Origin: Streptomyces sp. CoH27
GTDB taxonomy: Bacteria > Actinomycetota > Actinomycetes > Streptomycetales > Streptomycetaceae
DNA length: 64,000 bases
Direction: 5' to 3'
NCBI RefSeq assembly: GCF_020181035.1
Contig: NZ_JAIQYY010000013.1
Coordinates: forward strand, 140,562-204,561
The notes under the pieces: model-generated
Databases searched by the model: none
Seen by the model: only the letters and a program-made list of their open reading frames with translations
What the model was told of the DNA's origin: nothing
Translations under genes and position numbers: made by a program
Shown: positions 20,354 to 29,149 of the stretch, piece after piece
Layout of the letters: each line of letters starts with the position of its first letter
Position numbering within the stretch: the first letter of the stretch is position 1

Positions 20354-21162
20354 CAGCGGATCTCCTGGGTGCAGCACTTGATGCCACCGCCGGCCTTGTG
20401 GAACTCCGAAAGGTCGACGGGGACGGGGACGTAACCGTGGTCGGCGAGACTGTCGGCGAGCGCCTCGGCCTGCGGGGCGATGAAGACATTGCGGCCGTCG
20501 GACACGGAGTTCAGGCCGAACGCCATCGCGTCGTCGCGGCCGGCGAGCACCGCGTCCGGATACAGGCGGCGCAGCACCTCGCGGCTGCCCGCCGAGAACG
20601 CCTCGGGGTAGTAGCAGATGTTGTCGTCGTCGAGGACGAACAGCGCGGTGTCCAGGTGGTAGAAGTACGGGTTCACCAGGGTCAGGCCGATCACCGGGTG
20701 GCCGAGGAACTCCTGCGCCTCCCGGTGCGCCTCGCGGGTGGTGCGGAACCCGGTGCCGGCGAGCACGTACCGGCCCGTCCACACCAGGTCCCCCTCGCCC
20801 TCGGTCACCGCCTCCGGGCGGTACACGTCGTAGCCCGCCGTCTTGAACCAGGTGTCGTAGTGCACCGACTCGGGGCGGCGCTCGGGTGCGTGGAACAGCG
20901 AGCCGAAGACCCGGCCGCCGACGACGAAGGCCGCGTTGGCGGCGAAGACCATGTCGGGCAGGCCGGGCACCGGCTCGATCGACTCGACGGTGTGACCGTG
21001 GGTGCGATAGGCGCGCATCAGCGCCTGCCATTGCTCCTGGGCGAGATCCACGTCGACCGGTCGGTCGGGATGCATCCAGGGATTGATCGCGTAGCTGACG
21101 GCGAAATGTCTGGGTTCACAGACGAGAAAACGCCGGGAACGCGGCACACGGCTTTCGGGCAC
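20353..21162 (-). CDS. ddaH: Dimethylargininase (DDAH family)
   Basis: 269-aa amidinotransferase-fold hydrolase that converts methylated arginines to citrulline plus methylamines. GTG at 21162 has GGAGG nine bases upstream; the longer in-frame ATG at 21207 would overlap the palindrome. Substrate and catalytic blocks: NPWMHPDRPVDVDLA, FAANAAFVVGG, FYHLDTALFVLDDDN (His) and GGGIKCCTQEIR with the catalytic Cys at 263 or 264. First gene of ddaH-rocD; likely controlled by the upstream Lrp protein. Confidence 0.9.
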   Translation of the reverse strand: MPESRVPRSRRFLVCEPRHFAVSYAINPWMHPDRPVDVDLAQEQWQALMRAYRTHGHTVESIEPVPGLPDMVFAANAAFVVGGRVFGSLFHAPERRPESVHYDTWFKTAGYDVYRPEAVTEGEGDLVWTGRYVLAGTGFRTTREAHREAQEFLGHPVIGLTLVNPYFYHLDTALFVLDDDNICYYPEAFSAGSREVLRRLYPDAVLAGRDDAMAFGLNSVSDGRNVFIAPQAEALADSLADHGYVPVPVDLSEFHKAGGGIKCCTQEIR

Positions 21163-21184
21163 AGAGGGTTTCCTCCGGTTCCTG

Positions 21185-21206
21185 TGTGTCACTGACGGGT
21201 GACACA
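21185..21206. promoter_or_regulatory. Perfect 8-bp inverted repeat upstream of ddaH
   Basis: TGTGTCAC-N6-GTGACACA lies 23 bp upstream of the ddaH start codon, in the 161-bp gap between the Lrp gene and ddaH. Size and symmetry fit a dimeric regulator operator; the neighbouring Lrp/AsnC protein is the obvious candidate (inference). Confidence 0.6.
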
Positions 21207-21323
21207 ACGGTAGGAACGGAGATCCACGGACGACAAGTGCGAAAAGCTGCGTGCATGCGCAGCATCGATGCGTCGTCGCTCGACATCACGCAGAAGTGCT
21301 GCGCATACTTCCGCGCCCGCGCC

Positions 21324-21809
21324 TCATTCCGGGGCCGGTTGGGTGGCGCCCGCTTCCGGGCTCTCCGGCAGGAGGTGGGACAGCACCATCACGCTGATCG
21401 TCTTCCGGATGAACGGCTCGGTGCGGATGCGCTCCAGCACCTCCTCGAAGTGCTCCACGTCCCGGGCCCGGACATGCAGCAGCGCGTCCGCGCCGCCCGT
21501 GACCGTCATGGCCGCCGTGATCTCCGGATGGTTCCGTACGACCTCCGCGAGCCGCCGGGGCGGGGCCGCGCCCTCGCAGTACACCTCGACGTACGCCTCC
21601 GTGCGCCAGCCCAGCGCCGACGGCTTGACCGTGGCCGTGAACCCGGTGATCACCCCGGTCTCGCGCAGCCGGTCCACGCGTCGTTTGACGGCGGTGGACG
21701 ACAGCCCTACGTCCGCGCCGATCTCGGCGAAGCTGGTCCGGGCGTTCGCCATCAGCGCGGTGATGATCTTGCGGTCGAGATCGTCGAAGGAGGCGGTCCT
21801 GCTGTTCAT
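21324..21809 (-). CDS. Lrp/AsnC-family regulator
   Basis: 161 aa. N-terminal winged HTH (DDLDRKIITALMANARTSFA, then GADVGLSSTAVKRRVDRLRE) and C-terminal RAM effector domain (TVTGGADALLHVRARD). ATG at 21809 begins MNSRTASFDDLD; a longer open frame upstream has no family similarity. It lies just upstream of ddaH-rocD in the same direction and probably senses an amino acid such as arginine or ornithine to control them. Confidence 0.9.
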   Translation of the reverse strand: MNSRTASFDDLDRKIITALMANARTSFAEIGADVGLSSTAVKRRVDRLRETGVITGFTATVKPSALGWRTEAYVEVYCEGAAPPRRLAEVVRNHPEITAAMTVTGGADALLHVRARDVEHFEEVLERIRTEPFIRKTISVMVLSHLLPESPEAGATQPAPE

Positions 21810-21847
21810 GCGGGCACTGTAATCAGCCACGCCCGCCGCGAGACGGC

Positions 21848-22036
21848 CTAGGACGGCGTGATGACCATGGCGAGGGTCAGCAGACCCAGCACCACCCAGC
21901 CGAACCACAGCCAGCCGTTGCTGCCGAGCGCGACCGTGTAGGCGGTCACGGCGACGAGCCCGCCGACCGTGAGCGCCCCCATCGCCTTGGTGGAGCCGTT
22001 GGTGGAGCCGTTCGTACCGTTCGTGGAACCGGGCAT
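21848..22036 (-). CDS. Small two-helix membrane protein
   Basis: 62 aa: an N-terminal TNGSTNGSTK repeat tail followed by two hydrophobic helices (MGALTVGGLVAVTAYTVALG and WLWFGWVVLGLLTLAMVI). No catalytic motif. Coding is supported by the clean hydrophobic pattern, in-frame ATG with GAGGGT upstream, and a position just downstream of the ctaG-like start side. Function unknown; a cytochrome-oxidase-associated role is only a guess from the next gene. Confidence 0.6.
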   Translation of the reverse strand: MPGSTNGTNGSTNGSTKAMGALTVGGLVAVTAYTVALGSNGWLWFGWVVLGLLTLAMVITPS

Positions 22037-22050
22037 CGCGACACCCTCCT

Positions 22051-22071
22051 CATGGTCCGTCCACGACCATG
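22051..22071. other. 7-bp hairpin between small membrane protein and ctaG-like gene
   Basis: CATGGTC-N7-GACCATG perfect inverted repeat in a 70-bp gap. It sits after the ctaG-like stop and before the next gene start on the same strand; may be an attenuating terminator or an operator. Confidence 0.35.
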
Positions 22072-22106
22072 GTGCCCCGGATCCCGCCCGGAGGGGATGG
22101 CTCCGC

Positions 22107-23057
22107 CTAGCCCTTGCGCGCGTTCAGCGAGGCCAGGTAGGCGTTGTACGCCTCCAGCTCCTTGTCGCCGTCCCGGTCCGCGGCCCGGTCCGTGCGCCTG
22201 GCCTGCCGCTGCTCGGAGCGATACCACTGGAACAGCAGCGCGATCAGCACCAGCACGGACGGGACCTCGCTGAACGCCCAGGCGATGCCGCCCGCGGCGT
22301 TCTGGTCGGACAGCGCGTCGATGCCGAGCGAGGCGGGCGGGTGCTCGAAGGTGCTCACCATCGGCGCCGACGCCATCATCAGCGCGATGCCGAAGAACGC
22401 GTGGAACGGCATGCCCGCGAACAGCTCCAGCATGCGCATCACGTACCCGGGCCGGTGCGGGCCCGGGTCGACGCCCATGATCGGCCAGAAGAACACCATG
22501 CCCACGGCGAAGAAGTGCACCATCATCGCGATGTGCCCGGCCTTCGACCCCATCAGGAAGTCGAACAGCGGGGTGAAGTACAGCACGTACAGGCTCGCGA
22601 TGAACATCGGGATCGTGAACGCCGGGTGCGTGATGATCCGCATGTAGCGGCTGTGCAGCAGCGCCAGCAGCAGCTCGCGCGGCCCCTTGCGGCCTTTGCC
22701 GGCGACGGGCAGCGCGCGCAGCGCCAGCGTGACCGGGGCGCCGAGCAGGATCAGTATGGGCGACAGCATGCTGATGATCATGTGCTGCACCATGTGCACG
22801 CTGAACATGACCATGCCGTAGTCGTTCAGCTTGGTGCACATCACCACCGCGACGGTCAGCACACCGACGGCGTACGACACCGTACGGCCGGCCGGCCACG
22901 CGTCCCCGCGCCGCCGCAGCCGTACGACACCCCACCCGTACAGCCCGAGCCCGAGCAGGCACGCGATGAGGAAGAACGGGTCGGCGGACCACTCCAGCCC
23001 CCGCCCCAGCGTGAACGGCGGCAGATCCATCATCATGCCGTGCCCGCTGTGATCCAT
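22107..23057 (-). CDS. CtaG-like cytochrome c oxidase assembly membrane protein
   Basis: 316-aa polytopic membrane protein of the caa3-type CtaG family (seven or so hydrophobic segments; FSVHMVQHMIISMLSPILIL, MVHFFAVGMVFFWPIMGVDP, GMPFHAFFGIALM). The N-terminus MDHSGHGMMMDLPP is His/Met rich, consistent with copper handling for oxidase assembly. Monocistronic or with the small membrane gene downstream. Confidence 0.85.
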   Translation of the reverse strand: MDHSGHGMMMDLPPFTLGRGLEWSADPFFLIACLLGLGLYGWGVVRLRRRGDAWPAGRTVSYAVGVLTVAVVMCTKLNDYGMVMFSVHMVQHMIISMLSPILILLGAPVTLALRALPVAGKGRKGPRELLLALLHSRYMRIITHPAFTIPMFIASLYVLYFTPLFDFLMGSKAGHIAMMVHFFAVGMVFFWPIMGVDPGPHRPGYVMRMLELFAGMPFHAFFGIALMMASAPMVSTFEHPPASLGIDALSDQNAAGGIAWAFSEVPSVLVLIALLFQWYRSEQRQARRTDRAADRDGDKELEAYNAYLASLNARKG

Positions 23058-23113
23058 CCGGCGGCTCCTGATTCGTGGGGGTTGTGCGAGTTGTCCGCCC
23101 CCAGAGTAGAACC

Positions 23114-23141
23114 GCCCCCGGTCACGGCCGTGACCGGGGGC
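23114..23141. terminator. 28-bp perfect palindrome after pfkA
   Basis: A GC-rich perfect palindrome with arms GCCCCCGGTCACGG lies 19 bases past the pfkA stop codon and upstream of the ctaG-like gene. As RNA it folds into a long hairpin, most simply the pfkA terminator. Confidence 0.7.
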
Positions 23142-23159
23142 AGGTTGTTCGCAGGCGAA

Positions 23160-24185
23160 CTACAGCACGCACTCCGCCTCGTCGTACCGCTCCACCGGAA
23201 CGGTCTTCAGCGTCTCCACGGCCTCCGCCAGCGACACCATCACGATGTCGGTCCCGCGTAGCGCCGTCATCCGGCCGAACTCGCCCCGGTGCACGGCCTC
23301 CACCGCGTGCCAGCCGAAGCGCGTGGCGAGCACCCGGTCGTACGCGGTCGGCGTGCCGCCCCGCTGGACGTGCCCGAGGATGACTGGCCGCGCCTCCTTG
23401 CCGAGCCGCTGCTCCAGCTCGATCGACAGCTGCCGGGCGATGCCGGCGAAGCGCTCGTGGCCGTAGATGTCCTTGCCGCCCTCGTCGAACTCCATCGTGC
23501 CGGTCTTCGGCTTGGCGCCCTCGGCCGCGACCACGATGGCGAACCGCTTGCCCGCCGCGAACCGCTCGCCGACCTTCTTCGTCAACTCCTCGATGTCGAA
23601 GGGCCGTTCCGGTACGACGACGGCGTGGGCGCCGGCCGCCATGCCGGAGTGCAGCGCGATCCAGCCGGTGTGCCGGCCCATGACCTCCACGATCAGCACC
23701 CGCTGGTGCGACTCGGCGGTGGTCTTCAGCCGGTCCAGGGCCTCCGTCGCCACGGTCACGGCCGTGTCGAAGCCGAAGGTGACATCGGTGACGGCGATGT
23801 CGTTGTCGATGGTCTTGGGCACGCCCACGATCGGCAGCCCGTTGTCCGACAGCAGCCGGGCCGCCTTCAGCGTGCCCTCCCCGCCGATCGGGATGATCGC
23901 GTCCAGGCCGAGCTCCTGGACATGGCCCTTGGCCCGCTCCACCCCGTCGCGCAAGTGCTCCGGGCGGACCCGGGAGGAGCCGAGGATGGTGCCGCCGCGC
24001 GCCAGGATGCCGCCCACGGCATCGAGGTCGAGCTTCAGATAGTCGCACTCCAGGAGGCCTTTCCAGCCGTCCCGGAAACCGATGACCTCGTCGCCGTGGT
24101 CGGCGACGGCACGGTGCACGACGGACCGGATGACGGCGTTCAGGCCGGGGCAGTCGCCGCCGGACGTGAGGACACCAATGCGCAT
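23160..24185 (-). CDS. pfkA: 6-phosphofructokinase
   Basis: 341-aa phosphofructokinase phosphorylating fructose-6-phosphate. MRIGVLTSGGDCPGLNAVIR start, substrate block VMGRHTGWIALHSG and HVQRGGTPTAYDR. The phosphoryl-donor positions are Gly104 (GGEGTLKAA) and Lys124 (PKTIDND): Gly104 indicates ATP rather than pyrophosphate use, whereas Lys124 is typical of the PPi-type lineage; this G/K pair is known for actinomycete group III ATP-PFKs. Full length. Confidence 0.93.
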   Translation of the reverse strand: MRIGVLTSGGDCPGLNAVIRSVVHRAVADHGDEVIGFRDGWKGLLECDYLKLDLDAVGGILARGGTILGSSRVRPEHLRDGVERAKGHVQELGLDAIIPIGGEGTLKAARLLSDNGLPIVGVPKTIDNDIAVTDVTFGFDTAVTVATEALDRLKTTAESHQRVLIVEVMGRHTGWIALHSGMAAGAHAVVVPERPFDIEELTKKVGERFAAGKRFAIVVAAEGAKPKTGTMEFDEGGKDIYGHERFAGIARQLSIELEQRLGKEARPVILGHVQRGGTPTAYDRVLATRFGWHAVEAVHRGEFGRMTALRGTDIVMVSLAEAVETLKTVPVERYDEAECVL

Positions 24186-24397
24186 AGCCCGAAATACCTT
24201 CTCAACGTGGGCCGGGTGACCGGACCACGTTGTCCGGCGGATTCCCGGCCACCCTACCGGCGTGAGGGGGTCGCTCCGTAGCAGGCGTCCGCCTGCTGGA
24301 CGCGCCCGCGCATATGAGCGGACGGTCCGTCAGGCGGGCTCGGAACCATCGTGCCGACAGACGCTGGAAAGGCCCTGCAGTGTCCCTGGAAGGAGCC

Positions 24398-25126
24398 TTA
24401 CGCAGGCTGCTGCGCGGCCGCGATGCGCTCGCCCCGCAGAGCCTCGTACCAGCGGTCGTCGATCGGCGGCAGCGCATTGACGTCGAGCGCCAGCTTGAGC
24501 AGCAGGTCGGCGATCAGCGGGTTGCGGGCGAGGACCGGGCCGTGCATGTACGTACCGAAGACGGTCCCGTTGTACGCGCCCTCCGTGCCGTCCCCGGTGC
24601 CGTTGCCCTTGCCGATCTGCACCCGGGCGAACGGGCGGGCGTTCGGGCCGACGTGGGTGACGCCCTGGTGGTTCTCGAAGCCGGTCAGCTGGGGCAGGCC
24701 GAGCTGCGGGTCGATGTCGGCGAGCACGTCACCGACGCACCGCTCGCCCTCGCCGCGCACCGACACCACGTCGAGCAGACCGAGGCCCGGCTCGCGCTGG
24801 CCGAGGTCGTTGATGAACTCGTGGCCGAGGATCTGGTAGCCGGCGCACACCGAGAAGACGATCGCGCCGTTCTGCACGGCCTGGTACAGATGCCCGTCCC
24901 GGCGCAGCCGCTCGGCCGCGAGCCGCTGCGGACGGTCCTCGCCGCCGCCGATCAGGTAGATGTCGCCGGAGGTCGGGATCGGCTGGTCGCTGCGCACGTC
25001 CAGGCGGGCCACGTCCAGGCCGCGCTGCCGGGCCCGGCGCTCCACGACGAGCGCGTTGCCCTGGTCGCCGTAGGTGCTCAGCAGGTCCGGGTAGACCCAC
25101 ACCAGCCGCAGTTGGTTGTCGCTCAT
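24398..25126 (-). CDS. gatD: GatD, lipid II isoglutaminyl synthase glutaminase subunit
   Basis: 242-aa class I glutamine amidotransferase of the CobB/CobQ-like type. Nucleophile Cys94 in FSVCAGYQILG and catalytic His in GTYMHGPVLARNP match S. aureus GatD. It supplies ammonia to MurT to amidate the D-Glu of lipid II stem peptides, a step needed for cross-linking. It starts 29 bases after murT in the same operon. Confidence 0.92.
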   Translation of the reverse strand: MSDNQLRLVWVYPDLLSTYGDQGNALVVERRARQRGLDVARLDVRSDQPIPTSGDIYLIGGGEDRPQRLAAERLRRDGHLYQAVQNGAIVFSVCAGYQILGHEFINDLGQREPGLGLLDVVSVRGEGERCVGDVLADIDPQLGLPQLTGFENHQGVTHVGPNARPFARVQIGKGNGTGDGTEGAYNGTVFGTYMHGPVLARNPLIADLLLKLALDVNALPPIDDRWYEALRGERIAAAQQPA

Positions 25127-25155
25127 GAGGTGATCGCCCTTCGAGGATCAGAAGA

Positions 25156-26394
25156 TCAGTTGCCGACGCGGCGGCGCAGGTCCTGGAAAGCGGTGTAGTT
25201 CGCGATGACCTCGATCCGGCCGGGCGGGCACATCTGCACGGCCTGGTCGAGGGTGTCGCAGACCTGGAAGTGCTGGTTCGCGACCTCCAGACGGACGGCG
25301 AGGTCCAGCTTGCGGTCGCCGATCACGAAGATCGGGTGGCCGGTGAGCCGGGTGTAGTCGACGTCCCACAGCCAGGAGGTGTCGGTGCCGTCGGCCCCGC
25401 GGGCGTTCACGGAGAGGATCACCGGCGCGGGCGGCTGGTCGATCAGGGAGAACGTCTCCAGCCAGCCGGCCGGGTTCTTGGCCAGCAGCAGCCGCAGATC
25501 ACGGTTCAGGAACTGCACGACGTCGTAGCGGCCGGCCACGGCCTGCACCTGGTACATCCGCTCCAGGGCGACCTGCGGCGGCACCCCGAAGACGGCGGCC
25601 ACGGCGGCGGAGCTGGCCGCGTTCGCCTTGTTGGCGCGCCCCGGGAGCTGCAGATGGATCGGCCACGCGGAGCCGTGCGGGTCGAGGACGTGGTCCCCGG
25701 ACAGCGCCCAGGTCGGCTGGGGCCGGCGGAAGCCGCACTCGCCGCAGTACCAGTCGTCGCCGGGGCGCTGCATCACGCCACCGCAGGACGGGCAGGACCA
25801 GGCGTCGTCCTTCCACATCTGCCCGGCGGCGACCCAGACCACGTTCGGGGAGGAGGAGGCGGCCCACACCACCAGCGGGTCGTCGCAGTTGGCGACGACG
25901 ACGGCCTTGGAGCCGGCGAGGCCCTCGCGCCAGTTCTCGGCGAGCATCCGGGTCTCGGCGGCGCGGTCGAGCTGGTCGCGGGAGAGGTTGAGCAGGGCGA
26001 TGCACTTCGGGTCGGTGTCCCGGGCCACACCGGCCAGGTACTTCTCGTCGACCTCGATGACCGCGAACTTCGCGTCCGAGCCGCCCGCCAGCGCGGAGGT
26101 GATGCCGGCCGGCATGTTGGCGCCGAGCGCGTTGGACACGACCGGGCCGGCGGCACGCAGCGCCTCGGCGATCAGCCGGGTCGTCGTGGTCTTGCCGTTG
26201 GTGGCGGAGACCAGGACGACGTCCAGGTTCTGGGCGAGCCGGGCGAGCAGGTCGGGGTCGAGTCTCAGCGCGACCCGGCCACCGATCACCGACCCGCTGC
26301 CGCGTCCCGCGGCGCGCGATGCCGCAGCGACCGCCTTGCCCGCGGTCACGGCCAGCTTGGCCCGCGGCGTGAGCGGGTCCGAGTTGCCTGCCAT
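25156..26394 (-). CDS. murT: MurT, lipid II isoglutaminyl synthase ligase subunit
   Basis: 412-aa Mur-ligase-like protein. ATP loop SATNGKTTTTRL, central block VIEVDEKYL, a zinc-ribbon insertion CPSCGG...CGECGF (residues about 205-230) and the C-terminal DUF1727 region (VILSVNARGADGTDTSWLWD). It uses ATP and ammonia from GatD to convert lipid II glutamate to isoglutamine. Operon murT-gatD, divergent from def. Confidence 0.94.
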   Translation of the reverse strand: MAGNSDPLTPRAKLAVTAGKAVAAASRAAGRGSGSVIGGRVALRLDPDLLARLAQNLDVVLVSATNGKTTTTRLIAEALRAAGPVVSNALGANMPAGITSALAGGSDAKFAVIEVDEKYLAGVARDTDPKCIALLNLSRDQLDRAAETRMLAENWREGLAGSKAVVVANCDDPLVVWAASSSPNVVWVAAGQMWKDDAWSCPSCGGVMQRPGDDWYCGECGFRRPQPTWALSGDHVLDPHGSAWPIHLQLPGRANKANAASSAAVAAVFGVPPQVALERMYQVQAVAGRYDVVQFLNRDLRLLLAKNPAGWLETFSLIDQPPAPVILSVNARGADGTDTSWLWDVDYTRLTGHPIFVIGDRKLDLAVRLEVANQHFQVCDTLDQAVQMCPPGRIEVIANYTAFQDLRRRVGN

Positions 26395-26543
26395 CAGTTC
26401 TCGATCCTCCTTGCGTACGCGCCGCGCCTGGGGCCATCCGGCAGCGTGGTGTGGACCTCAGCCTATCGAGATCCCTTCGCACACCCGAATCGCGCCCACA
26501 CCTGGGCGAGGGCGTGGGTCGAACGAACCGTACCCTTGCGGCC

Positions 26544-27089
26544 ATGCGACACGGTTCCATTCCGGGCGCCCGCGGGCGAGTCCGGCCCCTCACCCTGCTC
26601 GGCGAAGCGGCGCTGCGCGAGCAATGCCGGGAAGTCACCGAATTCGGCGCCGAGCTGGCGGACCTCGTGGAGGATCTGTTCGCCACGATGTACGCGGCGC
26701 AGGGGGTCGGTCTGGCGGCGAATCAGGTGGGGGTGCCGCTGCGGGTGTTCGTGTACGACTGCCCCGACGACGATGACGTACGTCACTTGGGCCACATCGT
26801 GAACCCCCGCCTGGTGGAGACGGACGGTGTGGTGATCCGCGGCCCCGAGGGCTGCCTGTCCCTGCCGGGGCTGGAGGCGGGGACGCAGCGGTACGACCAC
26901 GCGGTGGTCGAGGGTGTCACGGCGACGGGGGAGCCGGTCACCGTGCACGGCACGGGGTTCTTCGCGCGCTGCCTTCAGCACGAGTGCGACCACCTGGAGG
27001 GCCGGGTGTACGCGGACCACGTCACGGGGTGGCGCAAGCGGAGACTGTCGAGGCAGATCTCCCGGGCTTCCTGGAGCAGGCAGGCCTGA
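26544..27089 (+). CDS. def: Peptide deformylase
   Basis: 181-aa Fe/Zn peptide deformylase removing the N-formyl group from nascent proteins. Motif I GVGLAANQVG, motif II EGCLSLPG (C104) and motif III QHECDHLEG (H146, E147, H150) are complete. The ATG at 26544 has no ribosome-binding site but a TACCCT -10-like hexamer (26531-26536) seven bases upstream, suggesting a leaderless mRNA. Streptomycetes carry several def copies; the Lys/Arg-rich C-terminus is typical of the longer actinobacterial type. Confidence 0.92.
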   Translation: MRHGSIPGARGRVRPLTLLGEAALREQCREVTEFGAELADLVEDLFATMYAAQGVGLAANQVGVPLRVFVYDCPDDDDVRHLGHIVNPRLVETDGVVIRGPEGCLSLPGLEAGTQRYDHAVVEGVTATGEPVTVHGTGFFARCLQHECDHLEGRVYADHVTGWRKRRLSRQISRASWSRQA

Positions 27090-27093
27090 CCGC

Positions 27094-27738
27094 CTAGAAC
27101 CCGGGACCGCCGATCCTGTCCCCGGCCGCCGCCAGACGGCCCCACAGCAGGTCCGCCAAAGACCGCACCAACTCGGCCCGGGCGCAGGGCCGTTCCCCCA
27201 GCCACCAGTCCCCGGCCGCGTGCATCATCCCGACGATCCCATGCCCCCACACCCGCGCGAGCTGCTGGCTGTCCGGACCGAGGTCCACCCGCTCCTCGAT
27301 GACCTGGGCCAGCTCCTCGCCCATCCGCCGCAGCAGCGGAGCGGAGTGCTTGCCGACGTCGAAGCCCTGGTCGCCGCCCGTGCTGCCCTCCGCCGGGTGC
27401 ATCAGGAACCGGTACACCTGAGGACGCGCCTCGATCGCGGCGAGGTAGGTGTCCAGCGTGGACTCGACCCGCTCGCGCCGGTCCGCGGGAGCGTCCAGCG
27501 CCGCCCGCAGGGAAGCGAGCAGCGCGTCCGTGTGCCGCTTGGCGAGGGCCGCGTACAGCCCGCCCTTGTCGCCGAAGTGGCGGTACAGGATCGGCTTGGT
27601 GATCCCGGCCTCGGCCGCGATCGCGTTCATCGACGCCTGCGGGCCGTCCCGGAGCACCACCCGGTCCGCGGCCTCCAGCAGCTCGCGCCGTCGGCGGTCG
27701 GCGGACTGCTGCTGCCCGGTCCGCTGTGTGGTGTCCAT
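27094..27738 (-). CDS. TetR-family regulator
   Basis: 214-aa repressor: N-terminal TetR HTH (RRRELLEAADRVVLRDGPQA, AAEAGITKPILYRHFGDKGG) with a divergent ligand domain. It is transcribed away from the acyl-CoA dehydrogenase across a 181-bp gap holding repeated GTAAC/GTTAC half-sites, so it very likely controls both genes in response to a fatty acyl-CoA. Confidence 0.9.
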   Translation of the reverse strand: MDTTQRTGQQQSADRRRRELLEAADRVVLRDGPQASMNAIAAEAGITKPILYRHFGDKGGLYAALAKRHTDALLASLRAALDAPADRRERVESTLDTYLAAIEARPQVYRFLMHPAEGSTGGDQGFDVGKHSAPLLRRMGEELAQVIEERVDLGPDSQQLARVWGHGIVGMMHAAGDWWLGERPCARAELVRSLADLLWGRLAAAGDRIGGPGF

Positions 27739-27845
27739 GTCTTCTCCCCACCCGTGCTGATTCGGTGACGCCTGCGCAAACTAACACTGACTGTGCCCCT
27801 GACATCGAACGGGATGCCGAGGCGTCATCGCCGGTTGACTTTTCC

Positions 27846-27882
27846 TACCCGTGGGTAACAGACTCGGGTTACCGCTAGTAAC
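27846..27882. promoter_or_regulatory. Clustered operator repeats upstream of acyl-CoA dehydrogenase
   Basis: Three interleaved palindromes: TACCC-GT-GGGTA (27846-27857), GGTAAC-N8-GTTACC (27854-27873) and GTTAC-CGCTA-GTAAC (27868-27882). They sit about 40 bp upstream of the dehydrogenase start, placed to bind the adjacent TetR protein as two side-by-side dimers (inference). Confidence 0.6.
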
Positions 27883-27919
27883 ATCGCTGGTGAGACGTAC
27901 TGCCGCCGCTGGAGGGGAC

Positions 27920-29149
27920 ATGGCCGAGTTCACCATGGAGCTGAACGACGAACAGAAGGAAGTCCGGGACTGGCTCCATGGCTTCGCCGCCGACGTGATC
28001 CGCCCCGCGGCCGCCGAGTGGGACGAGCGCGAGGAGACTCCCTGGCCGGTCATCCAGGAGGCCGCGAAGGTAGGCATCTACTCCCTCGACTTCTACGCGC
28101 AGCAGTACTTCGACCCCACCGGGCTCGGTATCCCGATGGCGATGGAGGAACTGTTCTGGGGCGACGCGGGCATCGCCCTCTCCATTGTGGGCACGGGGCT
28201 CGCCGCCGTGGGCGTGCTCGCCAACGGAACCGAGGAGCAGATCGGCACCTGGATCCCGCAGATGTACGGCGACCAGAACGATGTCAAGGTCGCCGCGTTC
28301 TGCTCCTCCGAGCCCGACGCCGGCTCCGACGTCGCCTCCATGCGCACGCGTGCCGTGTACGACGAGGCGAAGGACGAGTGGGTGATCAACGGCACGAAGA
28401 CCTGGGCGACCAACGGTGGCATTGCCAACGTCCACGTCGTCGTCGCCGTCGTCGACCCGGAGCTGGGCTCCAAGGGCCACGCCTCCTTCATCGTCCCGCC
28501 GAGCACCCCCGGTCTCGCGCAGGGCCAGAAGTTCAAGAAGCACGGCATCCGCGCCTCGCACACCGCCGAGGTGATCCTCGACAACGTCCGGGTCCCCGGC
28601 TCCTGCCTGCTCGGCGGCAAGGAGAAGCTGGACGAGCGCCTCGCCCGCGCCCGCGAGAGGGCGAAGGCCGGCGGCGGTGAGCGTGTGAAGAACGCGGCGA
28701 TGGCGACGTTCGAGGCGTCCCGCCCGGCCGTCGGAGCGATGGCGGTCGGCACCGCGCGCGCCGCGTACGAGGTCGCCCTGGACTACGCGAAGACCCGCGA
28801 GCAGTTCGGCCGGCCGATCATCGACAACCAGGGCGTCGCCTTCCAGCTCGCCGACATGCGGACCCAGATCGACGCGGCCCGGCTGCTGGTCTGGCGCGCC
28901 TCCTGGATGGCGGTCAACGGCAAGCCGTTCACCGCCGCCGAGGGCTCCATGTCGAAGCTGTTCGCCAGCGAGACGGCCAAGAAGGTCACCGCCCAGGCCA
29001 TCCAGATCCTCGGCGGCAACGGTTACACCCGTGAATACCCCGTCGAGCGCATGCACCGGGACGCGGCCATCTACACCATCTTCGAGGGCACGAGTGAGAT
29101 CCAGCGCCTGGTCATCGCCCGCACCCTCTCGGGCATGCCCCTGCGCTAA
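27920..29149 (+). CDS. Acyl-CoA dehydrogenase
   Basis: 409-aa flavin acyl-CoA dehydrogenase. ATG at 27920 follows GGAGGGG; an earlier in-frame ATG at 27851 lies in the operator. Conserved blocks: [56 protein letters not shown] and [15 protein letters not shown] with the catalytic Glu. An unusual Lys/Arg-rich insertion ([19 protein letters not shown]) interrupts the middle domain. First beta-oxidation step; under TetR control. Its last four bases overlap the convergent cupin gene. Confidence 0.92.
   Translation: MAEFTMELNDEQKEVRDWLHGFAADVIRPAAAEWDEREETPWPVIQEAAKVGIYSLDFYAQQYFDPTGLGIPMAMEELFWGDAGIALSIVGTGLAAVGVLANGTEEQIGTWIPQMYGDQNDVKVAAFCSSEPDAGSDVASMRTRAVYDEAKDEWVINGTKTWATNGGIANVHVVVAVVDPELGSKGHASFIVPPSTPGLAQGQKFKKHGIRASHTAEVILDNVRVPGSCLLGGKEKLDERLARARERAKAGGGERVKNAAMATFEASRPAVGAMAVGTARAAYEVALDYAKTREQFGRPIIDNQGVAFQLADMRTQIDAARLLVWRASWMAVNGKPFTAAEGSMSKLFASETAKKVTAQAIQILGGNGYTREYPVERMHRDAAIYTIFEGTSEIQRLVIARTLSGMPLR

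Noticed and set aside
19121-21031. 636-aa fusion of ddaH region and rocD in one frame
   Set aside because: The upstream part is out of frame with the real ddaH; rocD has its own ATG overlapping the ddaH stop.
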